Part shown: positions 1 to 6,889 of the stretch, in pieces
Layout: every line of letters starts with the position of its first letter
Numbering within the stretch: the stretch's first letter is position 1
Assembly: GCA_028691625.1 (NCBI GenBank)
Contig: JAQUYZ010000066.1
Span: 1 to 7,578 of the forward strand
Direction: 5' to 3'
Length of the DNA stretch: 7,578 bases
Origin: Eubacteriales bacterium
Lineage (GTDB): Bacteria > Bacillota > Clostridia > Peptostreptococcales > Anaerovoracaceae
Notes under the pieces: model-generated
The model's input: the letters and a program-made list of their open reading frames with translations, nothing else
Told to the model about the DNA's origin: nothing
Database searches by the model: none
Made by a program: the position numbers and the translations under genes

Positions 1-8
1 AATAGACA

Positions 9-386
9 ATGGAATTGAAAGTATTGGACTGCAGATTTTCAGTATGTAAAATCAAGGATTTAAGGGATGTTGACTTCTCCGACGAGTACGTTTTTTTCAG
101 CAAGACCGACGAGGAACTTTCTCTGGTCTGCAGGAGCGAGTCGGTACCGAAGAACCGGACTGCGCTTGAGGAAGGGTGGAGAGGCTTCCGCGTCCAGGGA
201 GAACTGGATTTTTCTTTGATTGGAATCTTGTCAAAGCTGTCAACCTTATTAGCGGACAAAGGCATCAGCATCTTTGCCATTTCCACCTATAATACCGACT
301 ATATTCTGATCAAGGAAGAAAAACTCGCCGAAGCGATGGAAATTCTTCAGATAAACGGGTATGCGTTTCATTATGGCGACGTCTGA
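9..386 (+). CDS. ACT domain-containing protein (COG3603-like, two ACT modules)
   Basis: A 125-residue soluble protein resembling the small tandem-ACT proteins that share the CASTOR-type ACT fold. Residues about 1-55 form a first, divergent ACT-like module. Residues about 58-122 form a second one, with the recognisable stretch from GELDFSLIGILSKLS through GISIFAISTYNTDYILI, which matches the usual ACT pattern of strand, helix, strand. ACT modules generally bind amino acids or other small ligands; no ligand or partner can be assigned here, and there is no fused catalytic domain. An in-frame TAG at 3-5 means the ATG at 9 is the earliest possible ATG start. Its ribosome binding site would fall at or beyond the window edge, so the start is likely but not proven. 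The gene converges on the phosphoesterase gene. Promoter and operon partners lie outside the window. Confidence 0.85.
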   Translation: MELKVLDCRFSVCKIKDLRDVDFSDEYVFFSKTDEELSLVCRSESVPKNRTALEEGWRGFRVQGELDFSLIGILSKLSTLLADKGISIFAISTYNTDYILIKEEKLAEAMEILQINGYAFHYGDV

Positions 387-409
387 GTATCAGGTGTCGC
401 TGTTTATTT
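373..409 (+). terminator. Intrinsic terminator overlapping the ACT gene stop codon
   Basis: The arms 376-386 and 390-400 pair around a 3-nt loop (387-389): GCGAC with GTCGC, CTGA with TCAG, and two G-U wobbles between them. Weaker pairs extend the stem to 373/403. A T-rich tract (TGTTTATTT, 401-409) follows. The TGA stop at 384-386 sits in the 5' arm just below the loop. Because the internal pairs are G-U in the plus-strand RNA but become A-C mismatches in the minus-strand RNA, it should work mainly for plus-strand transcription. Confidence 0.6.
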
Positions 410-1753
410 CTCCGGGATAAAATATGTGTTATGATCGGAAATCTCGTCGCGGAGCATATTGCGCACATAGTCCTGAATAAAGCAGGATGGCAGGCCTTCC
501 AGGATCCGATAGCCTTCCGTATCGACTAAATCATCCATCTTCTCATTTCTGAAGCCGGCAAAATAGCGCATATTCATTTTTGAAACCGTGTCTTTGACTT
601 TTGCCATTTCCTCCTCCGTCAACCCCTCCATCTCCGAGAGGCATTGATTTTGACTTTTGCAGCAATGGTTCACGAAAAAGTTAATTGAGGTTTTTTCAAA
701 GGAAAGCAAAGCCTCATCCTTACTATTATGCTCCTCTGCATACTGCTTCATATTCACTTTGTTTGTTTTATAATAATAGCCTTTTCCTGCGTTGTAGTTT
801 ACAATCCCATACTGGTTCGGATAAACAGAGAGGCAGCTCGTTGCAATATCATGGATCGCCTTTCCATTGACGGAAGCCTTCCGGATATCCTGCAGATGAA
901 CGTGCCCTGTAAAAACAAGCGGAATATCGCACTGACTGAAAAGCGCAGATATCTCAGCGCTGTTCTGCAGGGTATAATCCTGGTTGATTAATTCGCTGTG
1001 ATGCAAAAGGCTATGGTGCATCACTGCAATCATCTTTGCATTCTTCTCCTTCGCCAGCCCTGCACACTGTTCAATCCATTCAATGGTGGTGCCGCGGATG
1101 ATTCCGCCGTCTTCAGAGTGATTTTTCTTAATATTGTTGTGATAAATGGCAGAATCCAGCATCAGCAGCCAGACATCATCCGAGGGTGATGCCAGATAGC
1201 TCAGGCTGCTATGATCTCTTGATACGGCGTCCTGATATCCAAAATCAGCATAAATATCAGCAAACATGTCCTTCGTAATATAATCAGCCTCCCAGATTGT
1301 ATTTTCAAAAAACTGCCTTGCCATAGGGTTCAACACATCATGATTGCCGGGAATGACAAATACGGATGTTCCGGCTTCTTCTATCTGCCTGAATTTTTCT
1401 GCCAGTTTTTTATGACTGTCCATTTCGCCGTTACAGGTTAAATCTCCTGTCACAAGCAGAAAATCCGGTTTCTCCCGAAGGATATCCGATATCACGGCAT
1501 TCATCAATTCGTCTGAGTAGTGGACAAGCTTATCGCCGAAGCTCAGGAATCTTTGAAACGCTTCTTTGTGATCATGCAAATCATCCGACAAAAAATGAGG
1601 ATCAGAGACGATAAAAAAATCAAAGTCCTGACCGGAAGCGATTTCAGCACGGACGGAAGAGAAATGAAATGCAGTGATAGATTTGTGTGCATAAAAGATA
1701 ACCAGGACGATTCCTGCGATTGCGATCACCAAAACCGCAAAAAACTTTTTCAT
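404..1753 (-). CDS. Membrane-anchored or secreted calcineurin-like metallophosphoesterase
   Basis: A 449-residue extracytoplasmic phosphoesterase. Residues 4-22 form a hydrophobic segment after MKK, either a signal peptide or an N-terminal anchor. The catalytic domain (about 43-310) has all the dimetal motifs in order: DPH at 51-53, GDLTCNG at 103-109, GNHD at 136-139, the MHH pair at 245-247, and GHVH at 283-286. A mostly helical C-terminal region (about 330-449) with a CC...C cluster (364, 365, 371) follows. The overall plan resembles the Listeria Lmo2642-type class III phosphodiesterases, known for cyclic-nucleotide phosphodiester hydrolysis in vitro; the true substrate here is unknown. 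The ATG at 1753 is preferred because GAGGGG (1760-1765) lies 6 nt upstream and it begins directly with a signal-type sequence. A longer reading would need a TTG at 1798. The gene is divergent from the repressor and convergent with the ACT gene. Confidence 0.9.
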   Translation of the reverse strand: MKKFFAVLVIAIAGIVLVIFYAHKSITAFHFSSVRAEIASGQDFDFFIVSDPHFLSDDLHDHKEAFQRFLSFGDKLVHYSDELMNAVISDILREKPDFLLVTGDLTCNGEMDSHKKLAEKFRQIEEAGTSVFVIPGNHDVLNPMARQFFENTIWEADYITKDMFADIYADFGYQDAVSRDHSSLSYLASPSDDVWLLMLDSAIYHNNIKKNHSEDGGIIRGTTIEWIEQCAGLAKEKNAKMIAVMHHSLLHHSELINQDYTLQNSAEISALFSQCDIPLVFTGHVHLQDIRKASVNGKAIHDIATSCLSVYPNQYGIVNYNAGKGYYYKTNKVNMKQYAEEHNSKDEALLSFEKTSINFFVNHCCKSQNQCLSEMEGLTEEEMAKVKDTVSKMNMRYFAGFRNEKMDDLVDTEGYRILEGLPSCFIQDYVRNMLRDEISDHNTYFIPEK

Positions 1754-1799
1754 GGCAAACCCCTCATTCAAAGGAACCCGTGAGATAGCTGCTTTCAAA

Positions 1800-1829
1800 A
1801 TTGTATCATCTTGTGAATCTGTGTGTCAG
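1800..1829 (-). promoter_or_regulatory. Candidate sigma-A promoter for the phosphoesterase gene
   Basis: Read on the minus strand, CTGACA (1824-1829) and TACAAT (1800-1805) are separated by 18 bp, each one mismatch from consensus. Transcription would begin near 1793, giving a leader of about 40 nt that contains the GAGGGG ribosome binding site. It would also exclude the upstream TTG start at 1798. Assigned by pattern only. Confidence 0.4.
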
Positions 1830-1856
1830 GAACAGAATATCATTTTGTGATGAAAG

Positions 1857-1891
1857 TTTCAAATGCTTTCAACGGAAGCATGTCTTTGAAA
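1857..1891. repeat. Composite inverted repeat in the divergent intergenic region
   Basis: TTTCAAA (1857-1863) is complementary to TTTGAAA (1885-1891). Nested inside, ATGCTT (1863-1868) is complementary to AAGCAT (1876-1881), leaving a 7-nt loop and a 3-nt bulge (1882-1884). It lies upstream of both divergent promoters. There is no T-run, so it is not a typical terminator. A protein-binding site is possible but unproven, and AT-rich intergenic DNA can produce such repeats by chance. Confidence 0.35.
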
Positions 1892-1908
1892 TTATTTAAT
1901 AATAGGAA

Positions 1909-1942
1909 TTGACACGACAAAAACGAAAGATTATATTATAAT
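1909..1942 (+). promoter_or_regulatory. Promoter of the TetR-exporter operon
   Basis: A perfect -35 box TTGACA (1909-1914) is followed after 17 bp by TATATT (1932-1937). A perfect TATAAT (1937-1942) overlaps that -10 box and has a weaker -35 match, ACGACA (1914-1919), also 17 bp upstream. Two promoters offset by 5 bp are therefore possible. The AT-rich palindromic stretch just upstream (about 1891-1903) could act as an UP element. Transcription would start around 1944-1949, inside the palindromic operator, fitting simple repression by blocking RNA polymerase. Confidence 0.75.
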
Positions 1943-1971
1943 AGACCGGGTGGTATAGACCGCATGGTATA
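1942..1971. promoter_or_regulatory. Tandem palindromic operator, probably bound by the adjacent TetR repressor
   Basis: Two copies of TAGACC-N4-GGTATA occupy 1942-1957 and 1956-1971, sharing the central TA. The spacers are GGGT and GCAT. Each copy is an inverted repeat TA-N-ACC-N4-GGT-N-TA, and the two also form 14-bp direct repeats (1943-1956 and 1957-1970) identical at 12 of 14 positions. They begin at the end of the -10 region and stop about 20 bp before the repressor start codon. This is the usual place for an autoregulatory TetR-family site. Binding by the neighbouring regulator is inferred from position. Confidence 0.7.
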
Positions 1972-1992
1972 CGGAGATGGGAGTGAGTACAA

Positions 1993-2616
1993 ATGAAGGT
2001 GAAATCCTTTGACCGAAAAAAGGAATTGATGGAAGCGGCACTGGATGAATTCAGTCAAAAAAGCTATGAGGATGCTTCATTAAATAATATCATCAAGAAT
2101 GCAGGGATCAGCAAAGGAACCTTTTATTATCATTTTCAGGACAAAAAGGCGCTCTATCTGTCTCTTATCCAGGCGATTGTAGATACGAAAATATCGTTTA
2201 TGGAGACGAAACTAAAGGATTATGCAGGGAGTTCGGATTTGAATCTTTTTGATCATTTTCGGATGCAGGTGAAATTTGGTCTGGAATTTGGGAAAAACTA
2301 TCCGGAATACTATTTGCTCAGTATGATGTTTCTCAAAGAAAAAGGGAATCCAATCTATTATGAGGCGATGGCTATGCGGGACGACACATCAGAGAAGTAT
2401 TATGATGAATTGCTGGAAAAAGCCATGGAAAGAGGCGAATTCCGGGATGGTGTCTCCCTGCCGTTTATAAAAAGCGTTTTGGGCCATCTTTTCATCCGGT
2501 TCAATGAGATTTTCGATCTCAAGGCAGCAGATTTTGATCTTGACGGCATGCTGCGCAATTATGAAGATCTGATTGACTTTATGCAATACGGTTTGACAAG
2601 AGAACAGCGGAGCTGA
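1993..2616 (+). CDS. TetR/AcrR-family transcriptional repressor of the exporter operon
   Basis: A 207-residue one-component regulator of typical TetR length. The N-terminal DNA-binding domain (about 8-55) has the helix-turn-helix and following helix at 28-54, with the family hallmark GISKGTFYYHFQDKKAL. Residues about 56-207 form the variable helical ligand-binding and dimerisation domain, too divergent to suggest a ligand. The ATG at 1993 is the earliest possible ATG start because an in-frame TGA lies at 1984-1986; GGGAG (1979-1983) is a plausible ribosome binding site. The gene is first in the exporter operon, 17 bp before the ATPase gene. Two overlapping palindromes lie between its promoter and its start, so autorepression together with control of the three transporter genes is the likely arrangement. 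Confidence 0.93.
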   Translation: MKVKSFDRKKELMEAALDEFSQKSYEDASLNNIIKNAGISKGTFYYHFQDKKALYLSLIQAIVDTKISFMETKLKDYAGSSDLNLFDHFRMQVKFGLEFGKNYPEYYLLSMMFLKEKGNPIYYEAMAMRDDTSEKYYDELLEKAMERGEFRDGVSLPFIKSVLGHLFIRFNEIFDLKAADFDLDGMLRNYEDLIDFMQYGLTREQRS

Positions 2617-2633
2617 GGAAAGGAAGGAAGCAA

Positions 2634-3335
2634 ATGGCAATCTTAAGAGCGGAACATCTTTCAAAAAGCTATCAAATGGGAGAAATTGAGGTAAAGGCGC
2701 TGCGGGACACCTCTTTTGAGATACAAGAAGGAGAATTTGTGGTGATTCTCGGGCCTAGCGGATCCGGGAAAAGTACCCTTTTGAATATCATCGGCGGAAT
2801 GGATCTGCCGACTGCGGGGAAGGTTTTTCTTCATGAGGAAGAAATCACGGTCTACCACGAAAGAGAACTGACAGAATACAGACGCAACAAGGTCGGTTTT
2901 ATCTTTCAGTTCTATAATATCATGGCCAATCTGACCGCTGAGGAAAATGTGGAGCTGGCAACGGAAATTTCACAGAATCCGCTGCCGATCGACGAGATTC
3001 TGGAAGCAGTCGGCCTTTCGGAACGACGGGATCATTTTCCGGCCCAGATGAGCGGCGGGGAACAGCAAAGGGTATCCATCGCAAGAGCAGTGGCGAAAAA
3101 TCCGGAAATCCTGCTTTGCGACGAGCCGACAGGAGCCCTCGACTTTCAGACCGGAATTACGATTTTAAGTCTGCTTCGGAAAGTGAACCGGGATATGGGT
3201 AAGACTGTTATTGTCATTACCCACAATGCGGATATTGCTTATATGGCGGATCGTGTAATCAAAATGAGAAGCGGCAGGATCATCGACGACCATATCAATG
3301 AAAATCCTGTAGCTGTTGAGGATATCAAATGGTAA
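2634..3335 (+). CDS. ABC transporter ATP-binding protein, MacB/LolD type
   Basis: A 233-residue nucleotide-binding subunit that hydrolyses ATP on the cytoplasmic face to drive the partner permease. All motifs are intact: Walker [10 protein letters not shown] (40-48), Q-loop around Q92 (FIFQFYN), signature MSGGEQQR (139-146), Walker B ILLCDEP (159-165) with catalytic E164, D-loop GALD (167-170) and H-loop H197. Sequences such as [19 protein letters not shown] are typical of the LolD/MacB/FtsE group, whose members pair with FtsX-fold permeases. A purine-rich ribosome binding site (AGGAAGG, 2621-2627) lies 6 nt before the start. The last codons overlap the start of the permease gene by 7 bp, implying translational coupling. 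It has the single-domain ATPase size and is not fused to the permease as in true MacB. Confidence 0.96.
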   Translation: MAILRAEHLSKSYQMGEIEVKALRDTSFEIQEGEFVVILGPSGSGKSTLLNIIGGMDLPTAGKVFLHEEEITVYHERELTEYRRNKVGFIFQFYNIMANLTAEENVELATEISQNPLPIDEILEAVGLSERRDHFPAQMSGGEQQRVSIARAVAKNPEILLCDEPTGALDFQTGITILSLLRKVNRDMGKTVIVITHNADIAYMADRVIKMRSGRIIDDHINENPVAVEDIKW

Positions 3336-5710
3336 CGCGTCGAAACAAATTCAGGATTCATAAAATCGATACCATGCTGATGCGCATGATCGGACACTCC
3401 AAAGGGCAGTTCTTCGCGGTGCTGACGATTATCCTTATTGGAATCGCAACCTATACCGCCTTGAATATGACCTCGATCAATATGAACAATACCGTAGAAA
3501 CCTATTACAGGGAAAACAACTTTCCTGACCTCTTTCTGCAGATCGTTGCCGTACCGAGTCAGGAAGCGGAACGGCTTAAGAGTATTGAAGGGGTCCGGGA
3601 GGCCATGGGGAGGGTTGTCATAGATGTACCTCTGGTGACGGAGAACGAAAAAGAAAGAGTCAATCTCCGGCTGATTACGACGACAGGAGCTGAGACAGAG
3701 CTCAGCCGGTCTACGTTAATCAAAGGGAAAATGATAAGCGATTCCGGAAGTGAGGCCTTGCTCATCGAGCAGTTTGCCAATGCAAGAGGCATCGACGTCG
3801 GGGACAGCATTCATATTCAGGTTGGCGGCAGGCAGCACACGCTGGAGGTAACGGGGATCGTTGCGAACCCGGAATATATCTACCTGATGGAAAATGTCCA
3901 GTCGCTTGCGCCTGACGACAGGAAATTCGGTATCTGCTATGTATCGGAACAGTTCGGGCGGCAGGCAGCCGGATTGTCCGGCAGCTTTAACGAGATCCTG
4001 ATCCGCTATGACGACAATGCGGAGGAAGAAGCGTTAATCGATGAGGTGGAAGACGCCTTGGACCTATACGGAGTCAAACAAACCATAAAACAGAAGGATC
4101 AGTTGAGCAACGCGATTATCCTGCAGGAACTGACACAGCTGGATACCATGGCGAATTCCATTCCGATTCTGTTTCTTTTGGTGGCAGGATTGATTCTGAT
4201 GATGATGCTGTCCAGACTGGTGAAGAAAGACCGGATCAAGATCGGTGTTTTGAAAGCCATAGGCTATCGCAACAGCCAGGTCCTGATGCACTATGTAAAA
4301 TATGCTCTCATTGCAGGTTTTTCAGGCGGATCGGCCGGAGCAATCCTTGGCATGGCCCTTGCCGGCGGCATGACAAAACTATATCTCGATTTTTTTAATA
4401 TTCCGCTGCTGCGGATCGAGTTTTATTACTCCTTTCTGTTGTATGCTGTGCTGTTGTCCTCTGTGTTTTGTGTCTTGTCGGGAATGATCGGAGCGAGGGG
4501 CGTGCTCTGGATCGCCCCTGCTGATGCAATGCATTCGGAGGCGCCGAAATCCGGCAAGAGGATCCTGCTGGAAAGGATTCCGTTCTTTTGGAAACGGCTG
4601 TCCTTCAGCAGTAAGATGGTCAGTAAAAACATCTTTCGGAATAAAAAACGCTCCCTGTTTGTTCTGGCCGGAATTACCCTGACCTATGCCATGATGCTGT
4701 TCACAACTTCCATGCCGGATGTGATGAACCAGATGATGAATGAACACTTCCGGGAATTTCAGAAGATGGAGTACAATATCAGTTTCAGGAATCCGGTCCA
4801 TCAGGCGGCAGCCGGAGATCTGGAGCATCTGATCAAAGTAGATTACATGGAAGGCAAGCTGGAATATCCCTTTGAGCTCACCAACGGAAATAAGAAGCAG
4901 GCGGTAAGCATCATCGGGCTTGACAGGGACACGAAATTTTATACCTTCCGTGATGTGAACGGAGAAAAGATAAAAATTCCAAAGCGGGGAATGCTGATCT
5001 CCGAAAATATCGCAAATGCGCTGGATGTTGATAATGGAGACCTGGTACAGGTCAAAAGCTATATTCCAAACAGGGAAGACGTCTATATTCAGGTGCAGGG
5101 CGTCATCAAACAAACCCTGGGAATCAATGCATACATGGATGTGGATACTATGGGAGAGACATTGCTGGAAAAGAATGTGATTAACGGTATTTATGCGAAT
5201 TCCGGGGATCCGGATCTCTATGAAGAATTGATCCGCGCCTCCAACATCGCCTCAGTCATGTCTGTTGCGGATACGAGAGCGGTGTATGATCAATATATGA
5301 CCATGATGGCGTTGTCCATCGGATCGATGGTGATTTTTTCGGGAATCCTTGGCTTCTGTATCGTATACAATGCGACCATCGTCAGCCTGGGTGAAAGAGA
5401 AATGGAGTTTTCCTCCCTGCGCGTGCTGGGCTTCAGCAAGCGAGAGATTTTTTTCATGATTGTGAGAGAGAACAACGGCATTATGATTGCAGGGCTGTTG
5501 TTGGGTGTCCCGGTGGGAAATATGATGGCGGATTACAGCTCTGCCGCCTTTAGTACCGATATGTATACGCTGGATATGAGCCCAACAATGAATGCCTTAA
5601 TCATGGCGGCAGTCTATACGATTGGTTTTGTGCTGCTGGCACAGCTTGCAACCTACCGAAAGATCCGGAAGCTGGATTTTCTGCAGGCCTTGAAGAACAG
5701 AGAGTCATAA
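3329..5710 (+). CDS. ABC transporter permease with two FtsX/MacB-type halves
   Basis: A 793-residue membrane protein, the transport partner of the upstream ATPase. Hydrophobic segments fall at about 28-47, 277-296, 324-347, 365-390, 440-461, 660-685, 716-735 and 755-775. This gives two repeats of one helix, a large external domain (about 48-276 and 462-659), then three helices. Each half looks like a MacB/LolC-type unit, so one chain could supply the two transmembrane halves of a transporter. Cytoplasmic coupling segments VLKAIGYRNSQV (about 307-318) and SLRVLGFSKREIF (about 696-708) are related, supporting internal duplication. The start at 3329 has GAGGA (3318-3322) 6 nt upstream and overlaps the ATPase gene by 7 bp. 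Known relatives export antimicrobial peptides, lipoproteins or small toxins, or move no substrate through the membrane and only transmit force. The substrate cannot be assigned here. Confidence 0.93.
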   Translation: MVTRRNKFRIHKIDTMLMRMIGHSKGQFFAVLTIILIGIATYTALNMTSINMNNTVETYYRENNFPDLFLQIVAVPSQEAERLKSIEGVREAMGRVVIDVPLVTENEKERVNLRLITTTGAETELSRSTLIKGKMISDSGSEALLIEQFANARGIDVGDSIHIQVGGRQHTLEVTGIVANPEYIYLMENVQSLAPDDRKFGICYVSEQFGRQAAGLSGSFNEILIRYDDNAEEEALIDEVEDALDLYGVKQTIKQKDQLSNAIILQELTQLDTMANSIPILFLLVAGLILMMMLSRLVKKDRIKIGVLKAIGYRNSQVLMHYVKYALIAGFSGGSAGAILGMALAGGMTKLYLDFFNIPLLRIEFYYSFLLYAVLLSSVFCVLSGMIGARGVLWIAPADAMHSEAPKSGKRILLERIPFFWKRLSFSSKMVSKNIFRNKKRSLFVLAGITLTYAMMLFTTSMPDVMNQMMNEHFREFQKMEYNISFRNPVHQAAAGDLEHLIKVDYMEGKLEYPFELTNGNKKQAVSIIGLDRDTKFYTFRDVNGEKIKIPKRGMLISENIANALDVDNGDLVQVKSYIPNREDVYIQVQGVIKQTLGINAYMDVDTMGETLLEKNVINGIYANSGDPDLYEELIRASNIASVMSVADTRAVYDQYMTMMALSIGSMVIFSGILGFCIVYNATIVSLGEREMEFSSLRVLGFSKREIFFMIVRENNGIMIAGLLLGVPVGNMMADYSSAAFSTDMYTLDMSPTMNALIMAAVYTIGFVLLAQLATYRKIRKLDFLQALKNRES

Positions 5711-5760
5711 AAAAGGAATCAAGATTACGATGGTATGATGAGTGAGAGAGGGATAGGAGT

Positions 5761-6849
5761 ATGAAACTGATAAGGAGCAAAAAATGGATTGTGATAGGCG
5801 GGGCAGTCATTCTGGTAGCAGCAGCGGCTGCAGTGACCGCAATGAATGCAGGGGTCGCCGTGGAATCAGACGCAGTGGGCCGGGGTGAGGTGACAAAGCT
5901 GATTAAAGAATCAGGGACAGTGGAATCGGAAAGTTCGATTACCCTTACTGCGAGGAATTCAGGAGAAATCAAGGGACTGATGGTTGAAGAGGGAAAACGC
6001 GTCAAGGCCGGTGATCCCCTGATGACCAGCGACGGAACAAGCGCAAAGCTTGATATTAAAAGCCAGCAGGCGGAGTTGAGCGGATTGCAGGCGCAATACA
6101 GCCAGGCACGGGAACTGGCAAATAAAAATAAGGCATTGTATGAGCAGGGCGCGCTGAGTTATGCGGACTATACTGCTTCCAATACAGCGGCAAAGCAGCT
6201 GGCAGCTCAGATTTCTGCGCTGCAGTATTCCATCGAGAGCTATTCTGAGGCTTCGGGAGCTGCAGGAGTTACGGCTCCCGTGGAAGGAGTCCTGACAGGA
6301 GTATTTGTGAAGGAGGGAGAATCCGTAGCGGCAGGAACGCCTCTCTTCGAAATTTCCAATCTGGACGACATCTATGTGAAGACCGACGTGATCGCGGAGG
6401 ATGCGGATCTGATTCATGAAGGGGATCCGGTTAGAATCTATAATGAGGATGCAGGCTTTTTCGATGAAAACGGAACCGTGAGAAAGATTCATCTGAAGGC
6501 AGAGAATAAAATGTCTGACCTTGGCGTAAACCAGAAGAGAGTGACCGTTGAAATCTCCTTCGGGGAGAAGGAGACGGTTCGCCTGGGCAGCAACATGGAT
6601 ATTGAGATTACGATTGAGCAGAAGAAAGGTGTTCTCCGGGTTTCTGACCTTGCCGTCTTTGAAAAAGAGGGGAAAAACTGCGTCTACGTCATAGAAGGAA
6701 GCAAAGCGGTTCTTCGTGAGGTGGAAACAGGTCTTGAGGGGGAAGATTACCTGGAAGTGATCGCAGGCCTGTCAGATGGCGACCTCGTGATACTGTCTCC
6801 AAACGATGACATTTCAGAGGGAGTCAGGATAAAAACACAAGAGCAATAA
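5761..6849 (+). CDS. HlyD/MacA-type membrane fusion (efflux adaptor) protein
   Basis: A 362-residue adaptor anchored by one N-terminal helix (about 9-28, after a KLIRSKK basic start), with the rest outside the membrane. There is no lipobox cysteine. Domains in order: first half of the lipoyl/biotinyl-like domain (about 57-92, ending VEEGKRVKAGDPLM), an alpha-helical hairpin (about 96-163), the second lipoyl half (about 168-200, VTAPVEGVLTGVFVKEGESV), a beta-barrel (about 201-285) and a membrane-proximal domain (about 290-360). The hairpin is short, roughly 30-35 residues per arm. An in-frame TGA at 5743 makes the ATG at 5761 the earliest possible ATG start, with a purine-rich ribosome binding site just upstream. 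It is 50 bp after the permease gene with no terminator between, so it is very probably the third transporter component. Confidence 0.92.
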   Translation: MKLIRSKKWIVIGGAVILVAAAAAVTAMNAGVAVESDAVGRGEVTKLIKESGTVESESSITLTARNSGEIKGLMVEEGKRVKAGDPLMTSDGTSAKLDIKSQQAELSGLQAQYSQARELANKNKALYEQGALSYADYTASNTAAKQLAAQISALQYSIESYSEASGAAGVTAPVEGVLTGVFVKEGESVAAGTPLFEISNLDDIYVKTDVIAEDADLIHEGDPVRIYNEDAGFFDENGTVRKIHLKAENKMSDLGVNQKRVTVEISFGEKETVRLGSNMDIEITIEQKKGVLRVSDLAVFEKEGKNCVYVIEGSKAVLREVETGLEGEDYLEVIAGLSDGDLVILSPNDDISEGVRIKTQEQ

Positions 6850-6872
6850 GAACGATCGAATCAGTTCTTATT
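6845..6872. repeat. Inverted repeat between the adaptor and deacylase genes
   Basis: AATAAGAAC (6845-6853) is perfectly complementary to GTTCTTATT (6864-6872), and GAT/ATC inside the loop (6854-6856, 6860-6862) can add three pairs. It starts within the last codons of the adaptor gene, whose TAA stop is in the 5' arm. The stem is AT-rich and no T-run follows, so it is at best a weak terminator, attenuator or 3'-end stabiliser. Confidence 0.4.
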
Positions 6873-6889
6873 CGCAGAGGGAGGGTACC

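Noticed and set aside
1754..1798. Longer phosphoesterase start adding 15 residues
   Set aside because: It would start with TTG at 1798, at or upstream of the likely transcription start. The ATG at 1753 has a GAGGGG ribosome binding site 6 nt away and begins with a typical signal sequence.
1876..1992. A riboswitch or structured leader before the repressor gene
   Set aside because: The expected leader is only about 45-50 nt and is fully explained by the palindromic operator and ribosome binding site.
4379..5113. Minus-strand open frame of 244 codons
   Set aside because: It lies wholly inside the permease gene, has histidine/isoleucine-rich composition typical of an antisense shadow, and shows no recognisable domain.
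5601..6005. Minus-strand open frame of 134 codons crossing the permease-adaptor junction
   Set aside because: It is antisense to two clearly coding genes, low-complexity Ser/Ile/Ala-rich, with no family resemblance.
5959..6492. Minus-strand open frame of 177 codons
   Set aside because: It is antisense to the adaptor gene, whose lipoyl, hairpin and barrel domains span this stretch; no domain is visible in the antisense product.
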